IMG/VR virus record: IMGVR_UViG_3300025674_007494
Location: 1 to 33,913 of that record
Length of the DNA stretch: 33,913 nucleotides
Reading direction: 5' to 3' (one strand)
Source of the DNA: a virus
Within the stretch, counting starts at the first letter, position 1. Each line of letters begins with the position of its first letter. Made by a program: the position numbers and the translations under genes. This document shows positions 25,888 to 33,099 of the stretch, one piece after another. Below the pieces are notes generated by a model. The model did not search any database, was not told the DNA's origin, and was given only the letters and a program-made list of their open reading frames with translations.

Positions 25888-26927
25888 TGGCATTTCCTAA
25901 AAAAATAAAGAAGGACCTGAAGTTAACTCCCGATAAAATTTTATTAGACAGGAGAGAAGAACTTCTTGAATATATTCAGGAAGACGGAACTTATCTACCT
26001 AAGAGTGTTTTACATGCAGATTTAGATAGGGGTATGTTAGATTTTGTTCGTGATGATTTAGAAATGGTAGCTGACGGTAAAAAAGTTAACCCAATAGATA
26101 TTATAACAACAACACAAAATTGGTCTCAATTTACAGAAACTTGGAGATTTCAAGATTTAGATAAAAATATTAAGCCTCCTTTTATTGCAACTGTAAGACA
26201 ACCTGACGTAAAATACGGTTCTAATCCTTCACTACAATATACAATACCTAATAGAAAACAATTCTACTATGCAAAAGTTCCAACGTGGGACGGACAAAGA
26301 AAGGGGATGGATATATACAAAATACCACAACCAGTCCCTGTGGACATTACATATAACGTAAAAATATTTTGTACAAAAATGAGACATTTAAATGAGTTTA
26401 ATAAACTTGTTTTACAAAAGTTCTCATCAAGACAATCATACACTTTTGTTAAAGGTCATTATGTTCCTATTATACTAAATAATGTATCAGACGAATCAGT
26501 TTTGGATATAGAAAAGAGAAAGTACTACATCCAAAATTATGAGTTTTTAATGATGGGATTTTTAATCGATGAAAAAGAATTTGAGGTTTTGCCTGCAATA
26601 ACTAGAGCTCTTACGTTATATGAAGTAGACACTAGTAAAAAATCTAGGAGGGTCGAAAAACAACCAGAAAACCCTGATAATTTTGACTTTGATATTATTT
26701 TTAGGGAGGGACTAACTGAATTAAATGAAGTGTATAGATATACAGTAGACTTATCTGTTTTAGATACAGATAATATAGATTCATTTTCAGTTTACATGAA
26801 TAATGATTATATCGGTGACAATTTATCTTTAATACAAATTAATACTAATGATAGAATTAGTATTAGTGTAGTAAAAGAAGATGACAGCAAATCTTCTAAA
26901 ATTAAAACGAGAGCAAGACTGTTATAA
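25887..26927 (+). CDS. Tail sheath stabiliser / tail terminator, T4 gp15-like
   Basis: In the 346 aa product, residues about 140-265 match the pattern of gp15: PVPVDITYNVKIFCTKMRHLNEFNKLVLQKFSSRQSYTFVKGHYVPIIL, then a SDESVLDIEKRKYYIQNYEFLMMGFLIDEKEF segment, parallel to T4 gp15 (IKMIYELSIFTRYEDDMFQIVEQILPYF ... RRRIEWSLTFEVNGWM). gp15 caps the tail tube and sheath and connects to the neck. The N-terminal ~90 residues and the C-terminal ~80 residues (DNFDFDIIFREGLTELNEVYRYTVDLSV onward) are extra compared with T4 gp15 (272 aa). Position before the sheath gene fits. Confidence 0.7.
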   Translation: MAFPKKIKKDLKLTPDKILLDRREELLEYIQEDGTYLPKSVLHADLDRGMLDFVRDDLEMVADGKKVNPIDIITTTQNWSQFTETWRFQDLDKNIKPPFIATVRQPDVKYGSNPSLQYTIPNRKQFYYAKVPTWDGQRKGMDIYKIPQPVPVDITYNVKIFCTKMRHLNEFNKLVLQKFSSRQSYTFVKGHYVPIILNNVSDESVLDIEKRKYYIQNYEFLMMGFLIDEKEFEVLPAITRALTLYEVDTSKKSRRVEKQPENPDNFDFDIIFREGLTELNEVYRYTVDLSVLDTDNIDSFSVYMNNDYIGDNLSLIQINTNDRISISVVKEDDSKSSKIKTRARLL

Positions 26928-26928
26928 C

Positions 26929-27075
26929 CTATTCTCCATATATATCTATATCTTCTTTACAGTTTTCTTCAATTATTTTTTCAACAAACCTATACATTTT
27001 CAATCCCTTATTTTTACAATAATTTTTTAATAAGTTATGGTGATACTCAGATATCTTTAAATTCTTAATTTTCAT
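26929..27075 (-). CDS. Small Arc/RHH-like DNA-binding protein
   Basis: From the ATG at 27075, the 48 aa product reads as a ribbon-helix-helix candidate: KNLKISEYHHNLLKNYCKNKG has the beta strand plus first helix pattern, and LKMYRFVEKIIEENC the second. RHH proteins dimerise and insert the strand into the major groove of operators. An upstream in-frame GTG (27126) would add 17 mostly hydrophobic residues, which looks less likely. The gene is alone on the minus strand inside a plus-strand late region and ends 2 nt from the gp15-like stop. A phage repressor or antitoxin-like regulator is possible; the target is unknown. Confidence 0.5.
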   Translation of the reverse strand: MKIKNLKISEYHHNLLKNYCKNKGLKMYRFVEKIIEENCKEDIDIYGE

Positions 27076-27133
27076 ATTATTATACGTTATTTTTAAAAGG
27101 TAGAAAAAAGGCAGAAAAAATAGCACCTAACAA

Positions 27134-27140
27134 ATAAATA
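27134..27140 (-). promoter_or_regulatory. TATTTAT element facing the RHH-like gene
   Basis: On the minus strand it reads TTATATTTATTTG, 58 nt before the ATG at 27075 (or 7 nt before the GTG at 27126). Back to back with the copy at 27178-27184. Confidence 0.35.
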
Positions 27141-27177
27141 TAACGCCATTACATTTGTACTTTCGGTTTTTTTCTAA

Positions 27178-27184
27178 TATTTAT
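27178..27184 (+). promoter_or_regulatory. Late-promoter-like TATTTAT element for the tail sheath
   Basis: TAATATTTATGATAAAAT, 30 nt upstream of the ATG at 27215; the leader is A-rich (AAATTAAAAAAA before the start) and has no Shine-Dalgarno sequence. Confidence 0.55.
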
Positions 27185-27214
27185 GATAAAATAAATTAAA
27201 AGAAATTAAAAAAA

Positions 27215-30200
27215 ATGGCAACATCTAACAAAGTTTTCGTTTCTCCGGGTGTATACACATCGGAAAGAGATTTAAGTTTTGTGGCTCAAAGTGTCGGTGT
27301 AACAACGTTGGGGATTGTGGGAGAAACCTTATCAGGTCCTGCATTTGAACCAATATTCATCTCAAATTTTGATGAATTTACCGCATACTTTGGTGGCACA
27401 AGTCCAAATAAATATGTAAATACTCAAATACCTAAGTATGAGGCGGCATATATAGCAAAGGCTTATTTACAACAGTCAAACCAATTATTTGTAACAAGAG
27501 TTTTAGGTTTATCAGGTTATGACGCCGGTCCTTCATGGTCTATTGCTACTGTTGGTAATGTCGATAAATCAACGGTTGGGGTTTCTTCGACCGTATCCGC
27601 AGTAGATATATCATACAGTGGAACCCAAAGTGCCGCATCTACAGTAGAAATTACTAACTATTCCGCATTACCTGCAGGTATCAAAAATTATTTTACAGAC
27701 CCTTACACAACTTTTAGTGGTGGTGAATCTACTTTAAAATCAGATTTAGAAAATCTTTTATATACTGATATATTAGATATGTTAGATGATGGTAAAACCG
27801 CTTATATTTTTGGTACTTTGTCTGATACAAGCTTTAATGGTTTAACAGGTGCTTCTGTTAATTATACAGGAAATACTAATGTTTTAGGTGTAAGTGGATT
27901 AACTGATTCAGACGCCGATTATGAAGCGTCAGAAAATGACGCATGGTATTACGCGTTATTCCCAAGTCCTTCAGGAAATGATTATACGGGTTATGGATTT
28001 GGTGCGATAACAACGGCATTATTGGATGTTGGTAGTGGTGTATACAACGGCTCAGCAACTGTTTATATAACACAATTCTCAGGAACCGCAATACAGGATT
28101 ACCACAATATGATTGTCTCAACATTACGTTCAAGAGGTATTGTCACATACGGAAGTGATGACGGTCCTGTATATCAAGTATCAAACTTAAGTGATGTGAC
28201 ATTAAACACTAGCGGTGTTTACTCAGCGTCAACTAAAAATCCATTTGCAACTTTTGAGATTTCGGGTATAACTAAGGACAGTGAAACATTTACATTTAAA
28301 ACTTCATTTGACTTAGGCGAAACTAACTATATAACTAAGGTTCTTGGACAAAGTAATTTTGCAAAACCAAGAACTGAGGTACCTTTATTTGTTGAAGAAA
28401 ATTATTACAACTTACTAAACACTGGTTATAGAGAAGGTAAGATTAGAGGTATTAAGACCGACTTAGTTGAACTAAATGGTGCTAGAGACGACAGTGATAA
28501 TACTGGTATTGGTTGGTATTTAGACCAATATCAAACACCTTCAACTCCTTACGTTGTTTCAGAATTAAGAGGTAATAAAGTTTATGACTTATTTAGATTT
28601 ATTACAATATCTGACGGTAACTCGGCAAACAGAGAGGTAAAGATTTCTATAGTAAATATCTCATTCAATAACCAAAGTTTTGACGTAATTGTAAGAAACT
28701 TTAATGATACTGATGCAAATCCATCAGTGTTGGAAAAGTTTACAAATTGTACATTAGATATATCTCAAAATAGTTATATCGGTAAAAAGATAGGTACATC
28801 TAACGGAGAATTTGAGTTAAAGTCTAGATACATTATGATAGAAATGAATGAGGACGCACCTATAGATGCTCTACCTTGCGGATTTAGAGGTTATCAAACA
28901 AGACAGTACTCAACATTTAAATCTCCATACTTATTATATAAAACAAAGTACGATGGGGCTGGTGATGTATTATTTAATCCTCCGTTTGGTAGTGCCAACG
29001 GAGATAATTTAACAAGAAGTGGAGGAGATAACGTAAGAAAAACTTACTTAGGTGTTTCAAATACTGTAGGTATAGATGTTGACTTCTTATCATACAAAGG
29101 TAAACAAAATCCAACAAACTTAGATACTGCAACTGAATCAAGTTCTTGGGCTTACCTAACAAAAGGTTTCCACATGGATTCTGGAGCAACTATTGTCACA
29201 ATACCTGATTCATATACAACTTCAGGTGAAAGTGCTTTTGAAGTGGGTGTTACTTCATTTAATTCAGAACCATCTAGTGAAACAGACCCATATTACAAGT
29301 TAAATGCACGTAAATTCACTTTAGCACCTTCTGGAGGTTTTGATGGATGGGACATTTACAGGGAGTATAGAACTAACGCTGATAGATATACTCTAGGTAA
29401 TACAGGTTTCTTAAAAGGAGCGGCTCCGAGTACAACTTATCCGTCAGCAACAGGATGGGGGGCGTTTAAGCCGTTTGTTGGTCCTGATAAACAAAATTGG
29501 GCAAATACTGACTATTACGCATATTTGTGGGGTCAGTATACATTTGCAAATCCCGAATCAGTAAACATAAACATATTTACAACACCAGGTATTGATTATG
29601 TAAATAATTCTAATCTTGTTGAATCGGCTATAGATTTGGTCGAGACAGATAGAGCGGATTCGGTTTACATTTGTACAACACCTGACTATAATATGTTTGT
29701 ACCAACAACAGCAAACTTTACTACTGACTTTATTTATCCTGAAGAAGTAATCGATAATTTAGAAGAAACAGGAATAGACTCAAACTATACTGCAACTTAC
29801 TACCCATGGATATTAACAAGAGATTCTGTTAACAACACTCAAATTTACTTACCACCAACAGGTGAGGTAGTTAGAAATTTAGCGTTAACAGATAATATCG
29901 CATTCCCATGGTTTGCTTCAGCTGGTTACACAAGAGGTCTAGTTAATAGTATAAAGGCACGTAAGAAACTAACGCAAGACGATAGAGATATACTATATAA
30001 AGGTAGAATTAACCCTATCGCGACATTCTCTGATGTTGGTACAGTAATTTGGGGTAATAAAACTTTACAGGTTAGAGAATCAGCACTCGACCGTCTAAAC
30101 GTCAGAAGATTGTTGTTACAAGCACGTAAGTTAATTTCAGCAGTAGCAGTAAGATTGTTGTTTGAACAAAATGATGACCAAGTAAGACAAGAGTTCTTAG

Positions 30201-30400
30201 ATTCAGTTAACCCAATCTTAGATTCAATTAGAAGAGATAGAGGTTTAATTGACTTTAGAGTTGTTGTTCAAAACACTCCTGAGGATTTAGACGCCAACCA
30301 ATTAGTTGGTAAGATTTATCTAAAACCAACAAGAGCACTTGAATTCATAGATATTGAATTCTTGATTACTCCAACAGGAGCATCTTTTGAGGATATCTGA
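27215..30400 (+). CDS. Tail sheath protein (T4 gp18-like), oversized
   Basis: The start NKVFVSPGVYTSERDLSF is the typical sheath N-terminus, and VGETLSGPAFEPIFISNFDEFTAYFGG (about residues 35-61) continues it. The C-terminal domain (about 880-1061) is the most conserved: ARKKLTQDDRDILYKGRINPIATFSDVG, VIWGNKTLQ, LNVRRLLLQARKLISAVAVRLLFEQND and KPTRALEFIDIEFLITPTG. The sheath contracts to drive the tube through the host envelope. At 1061 aa it is far longer than T4 gp18 (659 aa); the extra length lies in the middle, about residues 120-850, which would project outward from the tail. It is followed by a strong hairpin terminator. Confidence 0.92.
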   Translation: MATSNKVFVSPGVYTSERDLSFVAQSVGVTTLGIVGETLSGPAFEPIFISNFDEFTAYFGGTSPNKYVNTQIPKYEAAYIAKAYLQQSNQLFVTRVLGLSGYDAGPSWSIATVGNVDKSTVGVSSTVSAVDISYSGTQSAASTVEITNYSALPAGIKNYFTDPYTTFSGGESTLKSDLENLLYTDILDMLDDGKTAYIFGTLSDTSFNGLTGASVNYTGNTNVLGVSGLTDSDADYEASENDAWYYALFPSPSGNDYTGYGFGAITTALLDVGSGVYNGSATVYITQFSGTAIQDYHNMIVSTLRSRGIVTYGSDDGPVYQVSNLSDVTLNTSGVYSASTKNPFATFEISGITKDSETFTFKTSFDLGETNYITKVLGQSNFAKPRTEVPLFVEENYYNLLNTGYREGKIRGIKTDLVELNGARDDSDNTGIGWYLDQYQTPSTPYVVSELRGNKVYDLFRFITISDGNSANREVKISIVNISFNNQSFDVIVRNFNDTDANPSVLEKFTNCTLDISQNSYIGKKIGTSNGEFELKSRYIMIEMNEDAPIDALPCGFRGYQTRQYSTFKSPYLLYKTKYDGAGDVLFNPPFGSANGDNLTRSGGDNVRKTYLGVSNTVGIDVDFLSYKGKQNPTNLDTATESSSWAYLTKGFHMDSGATIVTIPDSYTTSGESAFEVGVTSFNSEPSSETDPYYKLNARKFTLAPSGGFDGWDIYREYRTNADRYTLGNTGFLKGAAPSTTYPSATGWGAFKPFVGPDKQNWANTDYYAYLWGQYTFANPESVNINIFTTPGIDYVNNSNLVESAIDLVETDRADSVYICTTPDYNMFVPTTANFTTDFIYPEEVIDNLEETGIDSNYTATYYPWILTRDSVNNTQIYLPPTGEVVRNLALTDNIAFPWFASAGYTRGLVNSIKARKKLTQDDRDILYKGRINPIATFSDVGTVIWGNKTLQVRESALDRLNVRRLLLQARKLISAVAVRLLFEQNDDQVRQEFLDSVNPILDSIRRDRGLIDFRVVVQNTPEDLDANQLVGKIYLKPTRALEFIDIEFLITPTGASFEDI

Positions 30401-30410
30401 TAATTATATA

Positions 30411-30440
30411 ATGGGGGATACTTCGGTGTCCCCCATTTAT
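30411..30440 (+). terminator. Hairpin terminator after the tail sheath gene
   Basis: The arms 30411-30421 and 30426-30436 pair over 11 bp (one G-T) around a TTCG tetraloop at 30422-30425; the stem has five consecutive G-C pairs. It is followed by TTTATT, a short T-rich tail. It begins 10 nt after the sheath stop codon. Confidence 0.8.
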
Positions 30441-30476
30441 TACATTTAATTAAACGTTTAATAAAAAAATAAAAAT

Positions 30477-30614
30477 ATGGAATTTAAAAAGAAAGTTCTT
30501 AGAGAAGCACTAGAAGTTAAAGACAATGGTGTAAAAACTTATTCTGAAAAACCTCAGAATATTATCGTTACTGAGTCTCAGTTAGAAAGATTGATTGAAA
30601 AATTGAACAAATAA
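30477..30614 (+). CDS. 45-residue small protein with TESQLERLIEK tail
   Basis: A short gene, MEFKKKVLREALEVKDNGV onward, ending in IIVTESQLERLIEKLNK. It lies between the sheath terminator and the HAD gene, starts after an A-rich leader and ends 1 nt before the next ATG, which supports translation. The tail has the pattern I-(V/I)-(T/S)-ESQL-x-RLI that I associate with short proteins in large phages, sometimes as the N-terminus of others. Function unknown; it might be a peptide tag or an inhibitor. Confidence 0.6.
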   Translation: MEFKKKVLREALEVKDNGVKTYSEKPQNIIVTESQLERLIEKLNK

Positions 30615-30615
30615 T

Positions 30616-31461
30616 ATGAGTCTTAAAAAAATTATAAGAAGAAATCTTAATAACCTAAGGGAGGGTATAGAAGAAGGTCAACCTGATTTAAAGTATTATG
30701 CTTTTGATTGGGATGATAATATCGTTATAATGCCAACCCAAATTATGCTACAATCAGAACAAGGTGGTGAAGTCGGTATGTCTACAGAGGACTTTGCTGA
30801 GTACCGTCAAAAAATAGGTAAGGAACCTTTTGATTATAACGGAGAAATGATTGTCGGTTATGCGGAAGACCCCTACAGAAATTTTGGTGTTCAAGGGGAT
30901 AAGAAATTTATTGTGGACTCCTTATTAGCTCAACCAGGTCCTTCATGGGACGATTTTGTTGAGTGTATTAATGGGGGGTCTATATTTGCAATAATAACCG
31001 CAAGGGGTCATACTCCGACCGTATTAAAAGATTCTATTTATAATTTTATTGTAACTAACCATAATGGTATCAGTGCGGAAACTTTAATTCAAAACCTAAA
31101 AGAATACCGTGACTTATCGGGAGAAGTAATGAGAGATGACCAATTATTGATTAAAGAGTATTTGGACATGTGTAAGTACCATCCTGTGACTTATGGTGAG
31201 GGGTCCGCTTCTAACCCTGAAGAAGGTAAAATAAAAGCATTAAGAGAATTTATTAACTATGTTAAATATCAGAGCCAGAAACTAGGTCAAAGAGTTTCAT
31301 TTACTAATGATGTTACTAACAATTTTGTTCCACAAATTGGTTTTTCTGATGATGACCCAGGTAATATTGAATCTATAAAATCATTTTTAGAAAAAGAATT
31401 TGAAGATGAAAATCCAGTTAAAACTTATTTAACAAAAGGAGGAGAGAAAAAAGAAGTTTAA
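30616..31461 (+). CDS. HAD-superfamily phosphatase-like protein
   Basis: The 281 aa product has HAD motif I YYAFDWDDNIV (D31, D33), motif II IFAIITARGHTP (T128) and motif IV GFSDDDPGNIE (about residues 253-263). With the long insert between motifs I and II it resembles a C1-capped HAD phosphatase. The N-terminal ~22 residues (KKIIRRNLNNLREGIEEG) look like a small helical leader and are related in flavour to the 45-residue gene just upstream. The substrate could be a nucleotide, a 3'-phosphate DNA end or a sugar phosphate. It lies between sheath and tube genes, where T4 has none, so it is a late-transcribed cargo gene. Confidence 0.75.
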   Translation: MSLKKIIRRNLNNLREGIEEGQPDLKYYAFDWDDNIVIMPTQIMLQSEQGGEVGMSTEDFAEYRQKIGKEPFDYNGEMIVGYAEDPYRNFGVQGDKKFIVDSLLAQPGPSWDDFVECINGGSIFAIITARGHTPTVLKDSIYNFIVTNHNGISAETLIQNLKEYRDLSGEVMRDDQLLIKEYLDMCKYHPVTYGEGSASNPEEGKIKALREFINYVKYQSQKLGQRVSFTNDVTNNFVPQIGFSDDDPGNIESIKSFLEKEFEDENPVKTYLTKGGEKKEV

Positions 31462-31538
31462 ATTTCTTAAGTCTGGATTCTAGTTAAGGATTTTACAATG
31501 AAAAAAGTAAAAGTAAAGAGAAAAAAGTTTTAACATGA

Positions 31539-31545
31539 TATTTAT
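31539..31545 (+). promoter_or_regulatory. Late-promoter-like TATTTAT element for the tail tube
   Basis: GATATTTATAATTAAATAAA, 37 nt upstream of the ATG at 31583. Confidence 0.5.
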
Positions 31546-31582
31546 AATTAAATAAACACGAAAAATTTAAAACCAAAATACT

Positions 31583-32071
31583 ATGGCTGATTTATTAATG
31601 AAAATGCCCGTCCCTTATGAGCCCAAAAGGAAAAACCGATTTATACTAAGTTTTCCTTCTTCATTAGGTATTAACTCATGGTACGTTGAGTCTACATCAA
31701 GACCTCAAGTCAGTATCAACCCAACAGAAATTCCATTCTTAAACACATCAACTTATGTTGCTGGTAGATTCACATGGAACACGATTAACGTTACGTTTAG
31801 AGACCCTATTGGTCCTTCGGCGTCACAAGCCCTTATGGAATGGGTTAGATTAACTGCAGAATCAGTTACAGGTCGTATGGGTTATGCCGCGGGTTACAAA
31901 AAAGACCTTGACCTTGAGATGTTGGACCCAACAGGTGTTGCTGTTGAAAAATGGATATTGCAGGGTACATTCTTAACTGATGTAAATTTTGATAGTTTGG
32001 GATATAGTGATGATGCGTTGGCTACAATCACCGCGACATTACGTCCTGATAGATGTATTTTGGTTTACTAA
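31583..32071 (+). CDS. Tail tube protein (T4 gp19-like)
   Basis: The 162 aa product closely matches T4 gp19 in length (163 aa) and pattern: KRKNRFILSFPSSLGINSWYVESTSRPQVSINPTEIPFLNTSTYVAG (about residues 15-61), NTINVTFRDPIGPSASQALMEWV (about 66-88) and WILQGTFLTDVNFDSLGYSDDALATITATLRPDRC (about 124-158). Hexamers stack to form the inner tube that carries DNA into the cell. It has its own promoter-like element and a strong terminator just downstream, which suits the high copy number needed. Confidence 0.92.
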   Translation: MADLLMKMPVPYEPKRKNRFILSFPSSLGINSWYVESTSRPQVSINPTEIPFLNTSTYVAGRFTWNTINVTFRDPIGPSASQALMEWVRLTAESVTGRMGYAAGYKKDLDLEMLDPTGVAVEKWILQGTFLTDVNFDSLGYSDDALATITATLRPDRCILVY

Positions 32072-32105
32072 TACTATTGAAAAAAAATCAATAAGTTATA
32101 TATTT

Positions 32106-32138
32106 AACCATAGGGTTCATTCCCTATGGTTTTTTTTT
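32106..32138 (+). terminator. Rho-independent terminator after the tail tube gene
   Basis: A 10-bp perfect stem, arms 32106-32115 and 32122-32131, loop TTCATT, followed by a run of T to 32138. It lies 35 nt after the tube stop and just before the start at 32150. Confidence 0.9.
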
Positions 32139-32149
32139 AACTAAAAATT

Positions 32150-32902
32150 ATGGAAGATAATACAAGACAATACGGACAACAAGATTTTAATTTACCTCAC
32201 GATGTGTTAATTTTACCATCTAAGGGTAAATTTTATAAAAACAAAAAAAAATCACTAAAGGTTGGGTACCTTACCGCTCAAGACGAAAATGTATTAGTAT
32301 CATCACCAAATAATGACACAATAATCAAAACTTTAGTTAAAAATAAAATATATGAACCCGACTTCAATGTGGACGACCTGTTAGAAAGTGATTTAGAGGC
32401 AATATTAATATTTTTAAGAAACACCTCATTTGGCCCTGAATATAATTTTAGATTAAAGGACCCTAAAACATCTAAGGAATTTACTAAAACTGTATTGTTA
32501 GATGAATTAGATATTATAGAACCAAAAATTGAACCTAATTCAGACGGTCTTTTTGAACTAACTTTACCAAAAACTGGAAAAAATATAGTATGTAAATTAC
32601 TTAATATAGGTGATATAAATGAACTAACAAGATTAACTGAATCTTACCCTGATGGTGTTGTCGCACCTGTCGTAACCAAAAGACTTGAAAAATATATTGT
32701 ATCCATAGAAGGGAACAATAATAGAGAAGAAATTAGTAAATTTGTTATGTCTTTACCTATTGCTGACTCCAAACACATAAGAAACACATTAAGAGAATGT
32801 GAACCACGATTAAATTTAAATCGTACAGTTAACGCCCCGTCAGGAGAAAAAGTGGATATTAGAATCACTTTTGGGGCGGAGTTTTTTCGTCCTTTCTTCT
32901 GA
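32150..32902 (+). CDS. Baseplate hub-type protein, T4 gp26-like
   Basis: The 250 aa product resembles the gp26-like baseplate/hub proteins of T4-type phages: LPHDVLILPSKGKFYKNKKKSLKVGYLTAQDENVL (about residues 15-49), where the surface-exposed start LPSKG-x-x-Y and a T-x-x-D/E-E-D/N-(I/V)-L block is typical, then DDLLESDLEAILIFLRNTSFGPEYNFRLKDP (about 78-108) and a C-terminus ending VDIRITFGAEFFRPFF. The family links the hub and wedges or helps tail assembly. It starts 12 nt after the tube terminator, with no promoter-like box in between, so transcription may run through. The last 32 nt overlap a frame that continues as the next gene. Confidence 0.6.
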   Translation: MEDNTRQYGQQDFNLPHDVLILPSKGKFYKNKKKSLKVGYLTAQDENVLVSSPNNDTIIKTLVKNKIYEPDFNVDDLLESDLEAILIFLRNTSFGPEYNFRLKDPKTSKEFTKTVLLDELDIIEPKIEPNSDGLFELTLPKTGKNIVCKLLNIGDINELTRLTESYPDGVVAPVVTKRLEKYIVSIEGNNNREEISKFVMSLPIADSKHIRNTLRECEPRLNLNRTVNAPSGEKVDIRITFGAEFFRPFF

Positions 32903-33074
32903 ATATAGAATAGCTCTGCTTGATGAAATCTACTATCTATGTCGACACGTAAATATGTCGTATATGGATGTTATGAATATGCCTACATACGAAAGAAAAT
33001 ACTTTATAAATAAATTAAGTGACGAATTTAAAAGAAAATCAGAAGCCATAGATAAAGCTAAAAGTAAAAGGTAA
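32871..33074 (+). CDS. Small gp51/chaperone-like protein overlapping the gp26-like gene
   Basis: A 67-codon frame (start as TTG at 32871) with SSEYRIALLDEIYYLCRHVNMSYMDVMNMPTYERKYFINKLSDEFKRK. The pattern E-x-(I/L)-x-x-L-x-x-x-x-x-(M/F)-x-x-x-D-(V/L)-x-x-MP-x-x-x-R-x-(Y/F) is that of small baseplate-assembly or tail-assembly proteins found after the gp26-like gene in T4-type phages. The start is uncertain: there is no ATG before codon 28, so TTG, another alternative codon, or a +1 frameshift from the gp26-like gene near 32882-32888 are all possible. It is followed by the tape-measure gene. Confidence 0.55.
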   Translation: MGRSFFVLSSEYRIALLDEIYYLCRHVNMSYMDVMNMPTYERKYFINKLSDEFKRKSEAIDKAKSKR

Positions 33075-33075
33075 A

Positions 33076-33082
33076 TATTTAT
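33076..33082 (+). promoter_or_regulatory. Late-promoter-like TATTTAT element before the tape measure
   Basis: GTAAATATTTATAAGAAT, immediately after the previous stop codon and 17 nt upstream of the ATG at 33100. Confidence 0.5.
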
Positions 33083-33099
33083 AAGAATATCAAGACTAT

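Noticed and set aside
31464-31490. Inverted repeat TTCTTAA / TTAAGGA after the HAD gene
   Set aside because: The stem is short, A/T-only and includes a wobble, with a 13-nt loop; too weak to call a terminator.
31498-31533. 11-codon Lys-rich frame MKKVKVKRKKF
   Set aside because: Too short and too biased to distinguish from chance in this A-rich leader.
32101-32107. TATTTAA as a promoter for the gp26-like gene
   Set aside because: It overlaps the left arm of the tube terminator and has one mismatch to the element.
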